Shown here: one piece after another, positions 24,701-36,225 of the stretch
How the letters are laid out: the number at the start of each line of letters is the position of its first letter
Position numbering within the stretch: position 1 is the first letter of the stretch
Assembly: GCA_016946835.1 (NCBI GenBank)
Contig: JACVTC010000014.1
Span: forward strand, 1,682,501-1,746,500
Direction of reading: 5' to 3'
DNA: 64,000 nt
Source of the DNA: Neocallimastix lanati (nom. inval.)
Lineage: Eukaryota; Neocallimastigomycota; Neocallimastigomycetes; Neocallimastigales; Neocallimastigaceae
The notes under the pieces: model-generated
The model's database searches: none
What the model was told of the DNA's origin: nothing
The model's input: only the letters and a program-made list of their open reading frames with translations
Translations under genes and position numbers: made by a program

Positions 24701-24843
24701 ATGATTCTACATCAACTCGTGGACGTTCGCAGTCACCATGTAAAAGAAAATCACTCAGTAACGAAAAGGATAATATCAGTAATGGACATTTAAGATCATG
24801 TAGTACTCATACAAATGGTATTAAAGTAGAAGTATACACTTAA
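21763..24843 (+). CDS. Coiled-coil protein with 11-residue N-terminal repeats and Ser-rich basic tail
   Basis: Single exon, 1026 residues, ATG at 21763. Residues about 46-122 are seven copies of an 11-residue unit with consensus GSKLGSINNLQ: the first has T for L, four are identical, then the SKNNLQ variant and a degenerate GRKFGNRNNII. Residues about 150-450 are Glu/Lys/Leu coiled coil, and a second coiled-coil part lies near 545-720. The C-terminal third is Ser/Asn-rich with SR/HS-type basic clusters (HHSHSRNR, HHSHSCSRHRK, RGRSQSP) and a short coiled coil at about 905-960. There are no catalytic motifs. The Ser/Arg clusters are likely phosphorylation targets. The architecture suggests a cortical or cytoskeletal scaffold; the function is not recognised. 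Confidence 0.85.
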   Translation: MSSQDNLSVDLVNKRSINSKKVVKKINEKNGPSNDDIETTASQVLGSKTGSINNLQGSKLGSINNLQGSKLGSINNLQGSKLGSINNLQGSKLGSINNLQGSKLGSKNNLQGRKFGNRNNIIGSNNNIDHNDENSVRDSNIINYKVGQVSTMTSDDIEKILGDKERLLGELYTSELENDRLIEENQILKEKIDEQKQTISKLLISNNENGITIPSTSQNNDSVNNYENNEEKLYKKIESLEDANEQLKGQNEELLNVIQNSEEEIERLGTELRSVKSSSKVELSKTKIENNKLKSSIEELENKIESMVSLEKENEILKSSLETLERKNDSLVKIERENSKIRSSLGSIDDKDRIIDTLQNDNQELKLSLESVKDEIIKINQKDKEIELLQRENDILRHENEELILTNNKLQTTVNELTVNMKQAEELTQDDIKVISTDQSNTNIKINSHSSISSPNGTIKEEVNPSTKEEIADNISNISGSKNFSVCSSSISLLKCSVPELIKEIKDLKKCVYYINKQKKDLEKKLQEALSNNNNKEQKSDDNCPPINNNPNENSINENINPSLSEEQNTNNGQNSINEDVNNNNKAYTLQELQGIIEGIDKEIINTRKIKEQFNEQENSIIDLKRELLKYGKNKEERVRNIGRVLNNNFTNNMESMNNMDSNININESNSERNESNNKLNTLNEESDSIDNIYFKVKLHDDKLKLHSQLSNAKKTIHQLKKLCDGLSTELENYRNNNESEYSTSFSIDVQNNHPSRTSKRHHSHSRNRTYDKRSLSLGRNFGKTNTISSTNSNSNSTSKNNSNYNIYINDNTSSTTSNTNGNISISGSGTSSSNKNSNSIYDSMSYYSGSHGYTENTSLISGTSLTPSSISKEKSNYGRSDRSKSCTNKYYDNKTSDYMMLVNDRDKEKKNRLNRDLNSLHKKFQDLLKSYQNIKSEQDAISNELINTSNYSTNDIPLNKKEHHHSHSCSRHRKPYEKYDSTSTRGRSQSPCKRKSLSNEKDNISNGHLRSCSTHTNGIKVEVYT
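21898..22128. repeat. 33-bp coding minisatellite, about 7 copies
   Basis: The unit ggaagtaaattaggaagtat continues with aaataatttacaa and is nearly identical at DNA level in the central copies. The outer copies are diverged, the usual pattern for a recently expanded array. Confidence 0.9.
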
Positions 24844-25274
24844 ATTGACTATTATTATTTTTTAACAATTATTGATTCAAATCATTTAATTATTTTCTAA
24901 TTTGTTAATTTTTTTTTTTTATTTATTATTTTTTTTTTTAGCTATTATTTTTAAAATATTAATATTAGTTTTTGTTTTTAATAATTATACTAATACCTGT
25001 TTTTTGTTTTTAATTTTTTTTTCTATTGTTAATATAAGTATTTTAATTCTAATTTCTTTTTTTTTTTTTTTTTTTTAATTATTTATTTCTTTATAAAAAT
25101 CATAGTTTTTTTTTTTTTTTGTTTTTTTATAAAATTAAAATTGTATATATGTAATTATTAATTATATTGTTACTATCCAATAAATATGTAATTATCTATT
25201 AATAAATATAATTACATAATTTTATTAGTATATGTAGTATCATATATAATTATTAATATAGAAAAAATATATAT

Positions 25275-25338
25275 AAAAATAATTATAATCATTTTATATA
25301 TATATATTATATATAAAATGATTATTATAATTATTTTT
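25275..25338. repeat. Near-perfect palindrome of ~28-bp arms
   Basis: aaaaataattataatcatttta is followed by a TATA core and then taaaatgattattataattattttt; one arm has an extra 'ata'. It could form a cruciform or hairpin. Confidence 0.75.
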
Positions 25339-26450
25339 GATGTTATTAATATTAATTATTGAATAAAAATTTTAGAATAAAAAATTATTAATTGTTGAGC
25401 ATATATGAATTTAAAATAATAATATAAATTATTATTATTATTATTATTATTATATTATTATTTAATATTTAATATTTATTATTTATTATTATTATAATTA
25501 TTATAATTATTATTAATTATTAATTATAATTAATTGAATAATAATTTTTATATATTTTTGTATATTAATTTTTTTTTATTTGTTTAAAATATTGAATAAT
25601 AAAATACACTAAAAAAATAATAAAAAAATATGAATAATACTATTTTAATCTTATCATTTTAATCTCTTTATTTTTTTAGTTACTAGATTAGATTTATTAT
25701 ATTCAATTTTTTTATTTTTTATTTTTTTTTTTAAAATTTATAGTTTATTTTATTATATTTATATATAAAGAAATTCAAGAGAAAAAAATATTTAAAAGAA
25801 GAATTTTATAATAATTTTTATTGTTTTTTGTTTTTGTTTTTTTTTTTTAATTATTTAAATTATTTTTCCCCAAAATATAATTATTATCTACTACAAATAT
25901 ATTTCTTATATATATTTTACATTACGATTTTTTTTCTTTTTATTGCTTACAAGGAGTCCTTTAAATTAATATAATAATAAATAAGTAATTATATCAACTA
26001 ATGGATTAAAAAATGTTCTCAAATTAAAATCAATTATTTTTTCAATTTCACCTTTTAAAATAAATTGCTAATTAATTCTTATATATAATAATATTCTATA
26101 TACTTATCTAAAGAAAAGTTTAAAAACAGAAGTAATTAAAATAGACTAAATTAATATTAATTTTATAAAAAGTTGCTTTAAAAGTTATAAAAAATATTTA
26201 TATCGAAGTAGATAAACCGAAATTAAAAAAAAAAAAAAAGAAGTTAGTATGGAAGAGAAATGGAAAATCTATATATGATTAATTTATTAGAATTATAAAT
26301 AAATATAAAATTATAAAATTTTTAAAGTAGTCAATATTATTATAATTTAAAGAATTTATCAGTATAATATTCTATTTTTAAGAAGAAAAAATTAAAAAAA
26401 TATCAATATAAATAATATTAATAAATGAATAATCATAATGAAAAATTAAT

Positions 26451-26604
26451 ATTTTTCAAAGCAATTTATAAGCAAATAATAATCAAATATATATATTTTT
26501 TTAATAAGTTAAAATAAATAAATAAATATTTTTCAAAACAATTTTTAAGCAAATAATAATCAAATAGATATATATTTTTTAATAAGTCAAAATAAATAAA
26601 TAAA
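26451..26604. repeat. Tandem duplication, 77-bp unit, two copies
   Basis: Copy one is 26451-26527 and copy two starts at 26528. They share atttttcaaaRcaattt, aagcaaataataatcaaata and an aataagt segment and differ at a handful of bases. Confidence 0.8.
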
Positions 26605-26996
26605 TAAATATTATAATTACAATTTTCTCCTGGAGAATTGGTTATATTTATTTTAATAAATTTATATTTTATAATTTTAATATAAATTATTATTCATATA
26701 AAATATTTTTAAATCTCAAATGAAAATAATATTAAGAAAGAAAAAATATATATATAATTCATTGTTAATTTATCATCCATTAAAATTTATTAGAAATCAA
26801 TTAATTACAATTAAAAAACTTAAATATAAAGATAATATAGTTTTATAAGTGCTTCAAAAATTATTTTATTTAAAATTTACAAAATATTTATACTAAAATA
26901 TTATTAAAATGTTTGTAAAGTATTTGATCTTTAAAAATTAAAAATATAAACCAAAAACTAAAATATTATTTTATTATATTGTTACTTCATAGAATA

Positions 26997-29900
26997 ATGT
27001 CAACAAACTCGGGAAAAGCAGAATCAAATATATTTAACTCAAAATTACCTCCATCTATTCAAAAATCTACATTAGTTAGGTAAAAAAAAAAAAAAAAATA
27101 ATGTTAAATAAAAAAGTTTATAATTGTATATATATATTTTATATTCTAATGTATGGTTAAATATATTTTTATTTTATAAAATTTAATTACTGAAATAAAT
27201 ATTAATCTTTATTTTATATAAGATCTTCTCCTTTAACACAAAATCAAGTGTCTCTAAATGAATACAATAAAAACAGTTCCAATATATATTTTTCTTCCTC
27301 ACAAAAAAGTGATTCCCCATTAAGTACATCTTTAGAACAACATGCTGTAAACGCATTATCATCATCATTTAATAACAAACTTTCAATTTTTGATAGAGCA
27401 CACAATGAATTTTTAGGTGAATTACCACCTCCTCCACCACGGCACAGACCTTTAGGAGCCAAGCATCGTTCAGGATCATATTCCCTATCATTCCTTCCAG
27501 GAACAAATGTATCTTCTGCATTTGGTGCAAATTCAAATCTTTTCTCTTCAAATACAGTTTCTTCAAATACTAATCCATGGTCTACCCATACAAATAATAA
27601 AGAAACTTCAACAGTTGGAGATAGACTTTTTAAATCTAATCCATCGGCATTTTCATCAGGAATATCAGGATTTAATGGAACAAATGGTAATACATCTTTA
27701 TTTGAAAGTAATCCAAATTCTAATGGTACAGTTGTTAACAAAATATCAGATTTCGATGTTGATCAATTAGAAGCTCTATCAAAAACCATGGACTATTTGG
27801 GTCTAGATGATACAACAGCAGCAAGTCAACGATTTAATAATTTGTTAGGTAACGGTGGTATAACCGGTCAGACATTTTTAGGAGCAAGTATTTTCAATAA
27901 ACCAAAATTAATTTTAAATCAGCCAAGTTCATCACTTCTAAATTCTTCAAATAGTAATAACGATCCATTTATTCCATTTCCAAAAAAGTCATTTGTTGGC
28001 AGTTCAGGTTTAGGTGATAATTCACTAAATTCCACTATTTCTACAATGGCGCCTTCTTCATCATTATCATCACCTAATCCACCTAAAATTACTCAAACTT
28101 TACCAAATGGTTTGGAGACCTCAGTTACGTCAAACGGAAATTCATCAAATTTAACTACCTTATCAACTACTGCTTCTGGTTTATCATCTACTGCATCGAG
28201 TAAGCCTAAACCAATACGTAGACCACCATTTTTATACAATACTCATCAACGTTCATCTTCAATTGCCTTCTTAGAAAGTCAACAAACCGATGTAGGTCCA
28301 CAACCAATTTCAACAAATGTTCATAGAAGAATTGCCTCTTTTGGAGGTAGAAAATTAGAAGATGAAATCTTTGGTAATAACCTCGGATTAGGAGCAATTG
28401 GAACATTATCATCAAGTGTTGGTAGTGGGGGCATTTCAAATAATAGTGTAAAAAGTACAACATTACCTGAAAAAGATTTGGAATTAGATGATCTTTCTTC
28501 ATCATTTAATACTCAAAATTCTCAATTAACTACTAATTCACCTGCACCATCAGCATCTCCAGCAAAGAAAGAGGAAGAAAAAAATAAAGAAGAAAAATTA
28601 GAATTATCCTTAGAAAATGAAGATTATGAAATTAACATGGCTCAAGAATCTAAAACATTATGGGTTGAACCAATTGATGGTGAAACTTCAGCAATTGAAA
28701 TCATAACACCGTTTACAAAGTACGGAGAAATAGAATTTATGCGTATCGTTCCAGAAAAGAATGGCGCTTTTATAACTTATGTTGACGAAGAAGATGCCGT
28801 TAAAGCAAAAAATGATTTATCTGATTTGGAAATTGTTAAAAAAAAGGTTACAGTAAGTTATGGAAGAATTTCATTAGCAGATCCAGCAAATGATGAAAAA
28901 GGTCTTCAACCAACTAAATCCTTGTGGATAGGTAATATTCCACAATCAATTGGTAATGCTGAATTAGGTGAATTGTTTTCAAAATTTGGTAAAATCGAAT
29001 CTGCTCGTGTTTTAACTCATAAAAATTGTGGTTTTGTTAATTTTGAAAAATTAGAAGATGCAATTAAAGCAAAATTAGAAATGAATGGAAAAGATTCTGA
29101 TGGTACCGATTTAAGAATTGGATATGCAAAAGTACCTCCAAAAGGTGAGCAAATTGTTACGAATACTAATAATAATCAAAATAAAAAGAACACAAATGCT
29201 TCAAATAATGATTCAAGTACTTCAAATAATAAAACTACTAATACTAATAGTAAAAGCGAGTCAAATAAAAATGAATTACCATCAATTACAATTCCATTAA
29301 AGGATGGTGCAATTATTACTACTGATTCAAAGGTTGAATACTTTTCAACTATTCCTCCATTACCTGAAAGTGAATCAAAGCGTAAAATTGACCAAAATAA
29401 ATTACGTGAGATTAGAAAGAAATTGGATGGTCGAGTATCAACTAAAGATATTGATTCATTTTATGAAGATATTATTGATGATACTGTTGAACTTTGTACT
29501 GATTATATCGGTAATGTCGTCATTCAAAAAATTATTGAAAAAACAGATGACCAAAATAAAGTATTAAAATTAATAGAATTAGTAGCACCATATATGGCTT
29601 CATTTGGTGTTCATAAAAATGGTACTTGGGTTGTTCAAAAAATGATTGATTGTGCAAAAACACAAGTTCAAATCCAAAAAATCATCGATGCCATCAGAGC
29701 TTATACACCACCTCTTTTACTCGATCAATTTGGTAATTATGTTGTTCAGTGTTGTTTACGTCTTGGTACTAAATGCAATCAATTTGTTTTTGATGCGATG
29801 GCTGCAAAATGTCTTGATATTGGTTTGGGTAGATTCGGAGCAAGATCAGTTCGTGCTTGTCTTGAATCACAATATACAACAAAACGTCAACAAAAACAAG

Positions 29901-31142
29901 TAGCGTTAGCAATTTTACATAACTCTGTTCAACTTTGTACTAATCCAAATGGAGCCATTCTTTTAACTTGGCTATTAGATACATCTTCTCTTCCAGGAAG
30001 ATATCGTGCATTAGCTCCAAAATTATTAAAGCATATATCTCAATTTTGTTGTCATAAATTAGCATCAGCAACTGTTTTAAAATTAGGTAAGATATAAATA
30101 TTATTTCATTTAATAAATAGTCAATATAATTTATTATTTATATGTTCATATATAATTATTTTATTTATATTTATTTATTTATTTATTTATTTATCTGTTT
30201 ATTTATTTATTTATTTATTTATTTCTAAATATTATTAAAATAAAAAATAAAAATAAAAATAAAATTGTTTATTTAGTAAATCAACGAACCGAAATTGAAG
30301 CAAGAGAAATGGTTATTAAAGAAATATTCTTTAGTGATGATAGTAATTTAGAAGAAATTTTAAGAGATCAGATCTATGGTGTAAGTGTAATACAGAAAAT
30401 TTTATCTAATGGTTGTGTAAATATGGAGGAAAAAATTAGATTGGCTGATCGTATAAGAGAAATTCTTGTCAAAATAGGTGATATTAAACCAACTCAAATT
30501 AGTTATAAGCGTTTACTTGATGAACTTGCAGTTATCCCATCTAATTTAATGGAAAACAGTGCATTTATACCCGGCTCAGTATACACAGTTCAAGATATTG
30601 TTTCACCATTAACTCCAACAACACCAATGTCAAGTTTCTTTACTTCAACTAATCCAACCTTGCAAACCCAACCACAATCACCACAACAAACAATAGCAAC
30701 TTCACTTATTAGTCCTACTAATCAAACAACCAATTTTTTCCAAACTCAAGTAGGAAATCAATTATCTTTATATCCAACTGGTTATATAGCTCCTCAACAG
30801 AATGTTAGCATTTATCCATTTAGTCAATACAGTGGTTATTTGGCAACTCAAAATCCGAATTTAATTGGAAAACTTCAAGCGTCTGGAACCCTATCACCAA
30901 TATCGCAAAATAGTTTAGCCCAATTTGCTCAATTACCTTCCCAAGGTAATTATTTCTTACCAACTGTAATAAGTCAACAACAAAATGCACTTCTCTCAAC
31001 ATCACCAAGTTCTCAGCTTACTGTACCAAATATCTCACCTTCGGTTCATATGTTAAATTCCAATAATAATAACAATACAACTGCTAATCCGTTATTTAAT
31101 CAAATGAATCAATATATAAAAGATAATAAAGAAAATGAATAG
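26997..31142 (+). CDS. RRM + Pumilio-repeat RNA-binding protein, JSN1/PUF2-like
   Basis: Three exons, 26997-27079, 27223-30086 and 30277-31142; phases agree and give 1270 residues. Exon 1 supplies the only good start (MSTNSGKAESN). Residues 30-500 are Ser/Asn-rich low complexity with a Pro-rich stretch. RRM1 is about 504-578 (RNP2 LWVEPI, RNP1 NGAFITYV). RRM2 is about 592-668 (RNP2 LWIGNI, RNP1 NCGFVNFE). The Pumilio domain is about 770-1070; at least seven repeats can be seen by their recognition helices: GNVVIQ, GTWVVQ, GNYVVQ, GARSVR, GAILLT, LASATV and GVSVIQ. The domain spans intron 2. The Ser/Gln/Pro-rich tail ends near 1270. RRM plus PUF in one protein is the fungal JSN1/PUF2 design, which binds 3' UTRs, often of membrane-protein mRNAs. 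Several repeats have non-canonical base-contact residues (A/R, A/T), as usual for this subfamily. Confidence 0.9.
30166..30224. repeat. TTTA microsatellite inside intron 2 of the RRM/PUF gene
   Basis: About fourteen TTTA units, one changed to tctg. It is wholly intronic. Confidence 0.85.
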
Positions 31143-31771
31143 GCTTTAAAGTAAAATAAATAGATATTTATATTTATAGATGTAACATCAAAAGATTTAC
31201 TAATATAGTTTTTTAAATAAAAAAAGAAGTAATTTACTGGATATACATATATCAACAAATTTTATTATTTTTACTAGAACTATATCATGAAATATTCATT
31301 TAACTATATAAAAATTGTAAAATTAAATATATTGCTGATAATTTAAATATTAAATATTGAAGTATTTAAAATTTTCTAAATTTTTAAAATAAAAAAAAAG
31401 AAAAAAGAAAAAAATTTAGTATACATTATATGATTCATAAAATATATATATGTAACTTATATAGATAATTAAATATTATATTATTTGTTATAAATAAAGT
31501 GGAAAATGATAATGAATATATATATATTAAATAATAAAATAATAAAAATTGAAAATAAATAAATAAATAATAAAAAATCAATAGCATACAATAATAATAA
31601 CAATAACAAATTCAAATAAAATAATAATAATTATTATAATTAATAATTATAAATATTTTATATTTTATGGAAGATAGTCAACAAAAGAAAATATAAATAT
31701 ATATATATATATATATAATAATTAATATATAAAAAAAAAAAATAAAAATTGAAAAATTGAAAAATAAATAA

Positions 31772-31831
<60 letters not shown>

Positions 31832-32195
31832 TAAAAATAATAATAAAAAATAAAAAAAAAAAAAATAATAATAATAAATTATAATTATAATTATAATTAT
31901 AATTATAATAAAAATGATATATAAATAAATAAATAAAATGGAAAATGAAATACAAAAAAAGTGGAAGAAAAAAAAAAAAAAAAAGAATAAAAGAAAAGGG
32001 AAAAGGATATCAATATAATCATAGAATAATTTATCAGCATCAAAATTTTCTAAGAAATAAATAAATTATAATATTTTTGAAGTTAAATTTCTTTGAATAT
32101 TATGGAATAATAACGTTGAAATTAGATTTCTTTTTATTAAATTACATAATATTTTTATTTAAAGAACGTAATAATAATTAATGAAAATTTTATAG
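31143..32195. other. AT-rich 3' flank with AAT microsatellite
   Basis: No gene was found. It holds an AAT array (about 31775-31830), an ATTATA array (31875-31912) and A-runs. The frames read here on the minus strand are pure microsatellite translation. Confidence 0.65.
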
Positions 32196-32435
32196 ATATA
32201 TCAACACATGATTTTGAACATATATTTAGCATAAAACCCTATATGTTTTTTAATAACTTGGAGCCTATATTAATTGATTGTCAAAACAGTATTTCTATAA
32301 GCAATTTTATAATTATTTTAAATTTATGGTATTTATATTAGTATTTTATTGTAGAAAATAATAATAAAAATATATAATATATATTTTAAAAAATAAATTT
32401 TTTTATGTATATATAGAAAAAGTTTTAGTATTAAT

Positions 32436-32486
<51 letters not shown>

Positions 32487-32595
32487 GACAAGAGTTGGTA
32501 TTTTAGATAAAGAGTTACCAAAGAGTTACTCTATTAAAAGTTTTTATATTAATGCATGGTGGCTTAAACATGAATTATATTGCTTTATGTCTTAA
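32196..32595 (+). pseudogene. Decayed coding-like fragments, plus strand
   Basis: Two open pieces have non-repetitive amino-acid content. 32196-32341 follows an 'ag' and contains 'HDFEHIFSIKPYMFFNNLEP' before TAG. 32485-32595 contains 'ILDKELPKSYSIKSFYINAW' before TAA. A TTA microsatellite (about 32440-32487) lies between them. Base use is more mixed than in the spacer. No family was recognised and no start with a continuous frame could be built, so this is most likely a broken gene. Confidence 0.3.
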
Positions 32596-32649
32596 TACAT
32601 TTTACATATATTTCAAATAATTCCCATTTTAACCTAGTTATTCAGTATT

Positions 32650-33110
32650 GAATAAATTGGTTTAATGATGAATATGTGTCATATTTACAAGTTGTTGTTC
32701 TTTCATGAACTGGAGATCTTCGAGATTATTCTGTACAACTCCAACAGATTTATTTTCATTGGATTATCAATTTTATTATATTATAATCCATTTTTAGAGT
32801 ATAATCTAGGGTTAACTTCATAAGAAACAGAACCAAGGATTTTATTTTCAACGACTGCCAGAAATATTTTTTTATTTTTTTTTCACCTTAATCTTTATCA
32901 TCTTTAACATCTAATTCATTATCAACAACATTCATACCTGAATCAACTATAATTTTATATGTTCATAAGTAACATTAGTTTCAACTTGTTAACAAATTAC
33001 CTTTTAACAACATCTTCTTCATGAAGTTGTTTTTCTGATTTTGTTGTCATGTCTTGGATAAATTTATGATATTTTGCGAAGGACCATGATTTTCATAATT
33101 TATATCTTAT
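32650..33110 (-). pseudogene. Decayed coding-like fragments, minus strand, possibly GNAT-like
   Basis: On the minus strand, a piece near 33090-33010 reads 'SWSFAKYHKFIQDMTTKSEK', and a further piece after a possible intron reads 'DSGMNVVDNELDVKDDKD'. A piece near 32862-32780 reads 'FLAVVENKILGSVSYEVNPR'. The last piece resembles the central strand of a GNAT acetyltransferase (F-x-A-V-x-x-x-K-I-x-G). Stops and frame changes separate the pieces. The family is a weak guess. Confidence 0.3.
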
Positions 33111-33599
33111 GCATTTTAATATGTTTTAGATGAGACTAAGGTAAATCAAGCAAAAAAAAGAACTAATAATAAAATTTTTTACGTACATTTTATATGACTG
33201 ATATTCTTTGTTTTTTGTTTTATTAACTTTGATTTTCTTCTTCATCTGAACATATATTAATTTAAATTTAAGTTATTTGTTTATTTTTCGAATTAAATTA
33301 AATTTAAAATATTTATATTGTTTTTAAATTTAAAAATTTTTACTTTTTTTTAAATTAAAATTAATTTAAATTTAAATTAGCAATATTGATTGTAATTTAT
33401 TTCTTTTCCTGAATAATAATATTCATTTCTTTAGGCAGAAGTTTTCAATAACTTTTATTTAATAATTAATATTTATTAATTTCAATCTTTGTTTACCAAA
33501 ACAACAAAAATTTCATTTTCGAAATTTCAAAACTTGATCTCAAAAAAAATTTTTTATCCACTGGATTACTCAATTTCATCTATTTTTGAAATAGTAAAT

Positions 33600-34960
33600 A
33601 ACACTATTATGTATTTATGACTAAAGTCAATGAGACTCTTAATCTGATTAGAGTTAGTATTTTATGATCTATAATCATATCAACTTTATTTATGTATTTA
33701 CCCTTAATTATTCTAAATTAGATATTTTTATTATTAGTATTATTAGTACTATTATTTCTAACTAATAAATTATATTCAATGGAACATTCATATTTTATTA
33801 TATTAAATACTTGCTTTAATTATTTTGTTAAAAGAGGCTTATAAACTATATAATCAATATTATATTTTTTGTATCATAAACTGTAAAAACTATATATTAT
33901 TAAATATCCTATTTGTTTGTAATATACTATTTAATATTTAAAATTATAATAAAAATTAAAGTATTGATTAAAATGCTAATTAAAAATTTAATCTAATTTT
34001 CCGAAATGCAATTATTTATCTTTTTATTTATTTTAATATTACAAAATATATATATAAAAAAAATTATTTATAATTATTAATATTAAAAAATTAATAATTC
34101 TTAATTTATAATTTTTTAATAAAAATTAAGAAATTAATATAATTAATATTACCAGCTATTAATATTAAATAAATATATAAAATACATAATATGTATTATT
34201 ATTTTATTAAAAAATTTTTAATAAATTATTTAACCGATTTGAAAAGTTTGAATATTTGATTATAGAACTATAAGGTACTGTCCTTATACAGAAAATATTC
34301 CATTTTATTTAAAATATTTCAGTCGTTCTAGTCATTTTATAGATATATTTAATTATTATAAATATTATTTTATAAAGTATTATATATTAATTATTAATTA
34401 CTAAATTATATAAGAAACATTTTAAATTTAATTCACTAATTCCCAATATGTTTCTTATTTACGTATATGAGTATACAAATTTTAGTTAATTAAAAATTCA
34501 GTAATTTAATATAATTAGAATGTTCAATATTAATAACATTATAGCAAGTATTCTATACTTCTATATATGCTTATAGTGTCAAATGAGACTCTTAAATCTG
34601 TTAAAAATTTGTTTTGCTTATTTACTAATTTTATTTATTAGAAGTAAATGGCTTATTTATTAATAATACATAATTCAATAATATTTATTCATATAAAATA
34701 CATTTAGTGAATTATATATTTGAATACATTAAATACGTGCTTTCATATTAATTATATAAAAGAGGCTTATAGAAAATAAAAAAAAATTTAAAACTAAATT
34801 ATTTGTATCATAAATTATATGAACTATACATTATTACTATATCCTATTTATTTTTAATATACAATTTAATATCCAATACTATAATAAAAGTTGTAAAAGT
34901 ACAAATTATGTAAACTAAAAATACTAATTTTCTAACAAAATTTAGTATTTCTATTAATAA
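33600..34960. repeat. Diverged ~400-bp duplication, ~950 bp apart
   Basis: Shared landmarks in the same order: gtcaaatgagactcttaa (near 33627 and 34578), attaaatac.tgctttcatatt-like (near 33804 and 34728), aaaagaggcttata (near 33830 and 34752), ttgtatcataaa (near 33868 and 34804) and tatcctattt (near 33905 and 34845). Many substitutions and small indels indicate an old event. Confidence 0.65.
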
Positions 34961-35633
34961 TTCTAAGTTAATATTTTAATTAATAAAAGTAAAAATATGT
35001 ATCTTTTTAATATATAATTTTTATAAATAAAATAATTCACAAATTGAAGTTTGGAATTTAACTAGTTCATTTATAAAATTCATTATAAATATAATTATAA
35101 TTTTTTAAATAATATATCTATAAATTGTTGTAATGTAATTAAATTTATAATAAATAAAGTTTAAAACGTTAGAATAGTTTTAATACAATTATTATGTTCT
35201 TTTTTTTATATATTAGAAAATAGTTTTTAATATGTATATGTGTTATAAATAAAAAATAGTAATATATATTAAATATGTTAAGTAATAAATATGTATAAAT
35301 TTTATGTTTTATTTATTTATTCAGATATTAAATTTATATCTTATTATAATTTTTTTTTTTTTAGACAGGAAGAGAATTATATCTTATTATAATAATTTAT
35401 ATTATTATTTTATATATTTTATATTATTTATATTTTATATTATTTATATTTTGTATATATTATATTATATTTCTGATATATATTTCATAAATATTAAATT
35501 ATATTTTTTATTTTAAAATATTAAAGTTTATATAATTTAATAGTTTATATTATAATAATTATATTTATTTATAATAAGTATATATTATTAATACTTAAAG
35601 AACATAAGTATATATTATTAATACATAAAGTAT

Positions 35634-35834
35634 TAATTCTTGTTTTTGTTTTTCTTTAGTAGAAATAATATTATAATTATAAAATATTAAAAATTATTAA
35701 TAATTCTTGTTTTTGTTTTTCTTTAGTAGAAATAATATTATAATTATAAAATATTAAAAATTATTAATAATTCTTGTTTTTGTTTTTCTTTAGTAGAAAT
35801 AATATTATAATTATAAAATATTAAAAATTATTAA
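35634..35834. repeat. Perfect tandem triplication of a 67-bp unit
   Basis: Copies are 35634-35700, 35701-35767 and 35768-35834, each beginning taattcttgtttttgttttt and continuing ctttagtagaaataatatta. No difference is seen between copies, so the expansion is recent. Confidence 0.95.
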
Positions 35835-36225
35835 TAACTCAAATACACTATTAAACCAACTACAACATAAAGAATATCACATTACCTTAATAATCATGTG
35901 ATTACGTACCATATTAATATAATATTTTTTTAATATTTTAATATAAATAATATATAATTTATGATAATTACATATATTAATAATTACATTGTTTAATTAA
36001 ATAAATATATTAAATATTAACTAATATAATATATGTTTAATCAATTTTATTTTAATTTCATAAATATATTTATTGATTTGTGTTAATTTTTATTATAACA
36101 CAAAATACAAAATTTATATTATAAAAAAACATATAAAAGTCTAATATGTTTTCTTTTTTTTTTTTTTTAATAAATTAAATTAAATAATAATAATAATAAT
36201 ATTAATAAATAACAAAAAATTTTAT

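Larger units (their letters stand above)
24844..26996. other. Gene-free AT-rich spacer
   Basis: No gene was recognised. Contents: T-rich 3' flank to about 25130, a long palindrome at about 25275-25338, AAT/TTA microsatellite near 25430-25460, a 77-bp direct repeat at 26451-26604, and the promoter region of the RRM/PUF gene. Confidence 0.6.
33120..36225. other. 3.1-kb repeat-rich AT spacer
   Basis: No gene was found. It holds a diverged duplication (about 33600-34000 and 34550-34960), a 29-bp direct repeat (about 35576-35630) and a perfect 67-bp triplication (35634-35834). The frame at 35304-35516 is composed of TTATATTATT repeats and was not accepted. The right end is the eIF1 promoter region with a T-run near 36153-36167. 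Confidence 0.6.

Noticed and set aside
27244-27741. Minus-strand open frame of 165 codons opposite the RRM/PUF gene
   Set aside because: Antisense shadow; the plus strand has splice-compatible ends and known domains.
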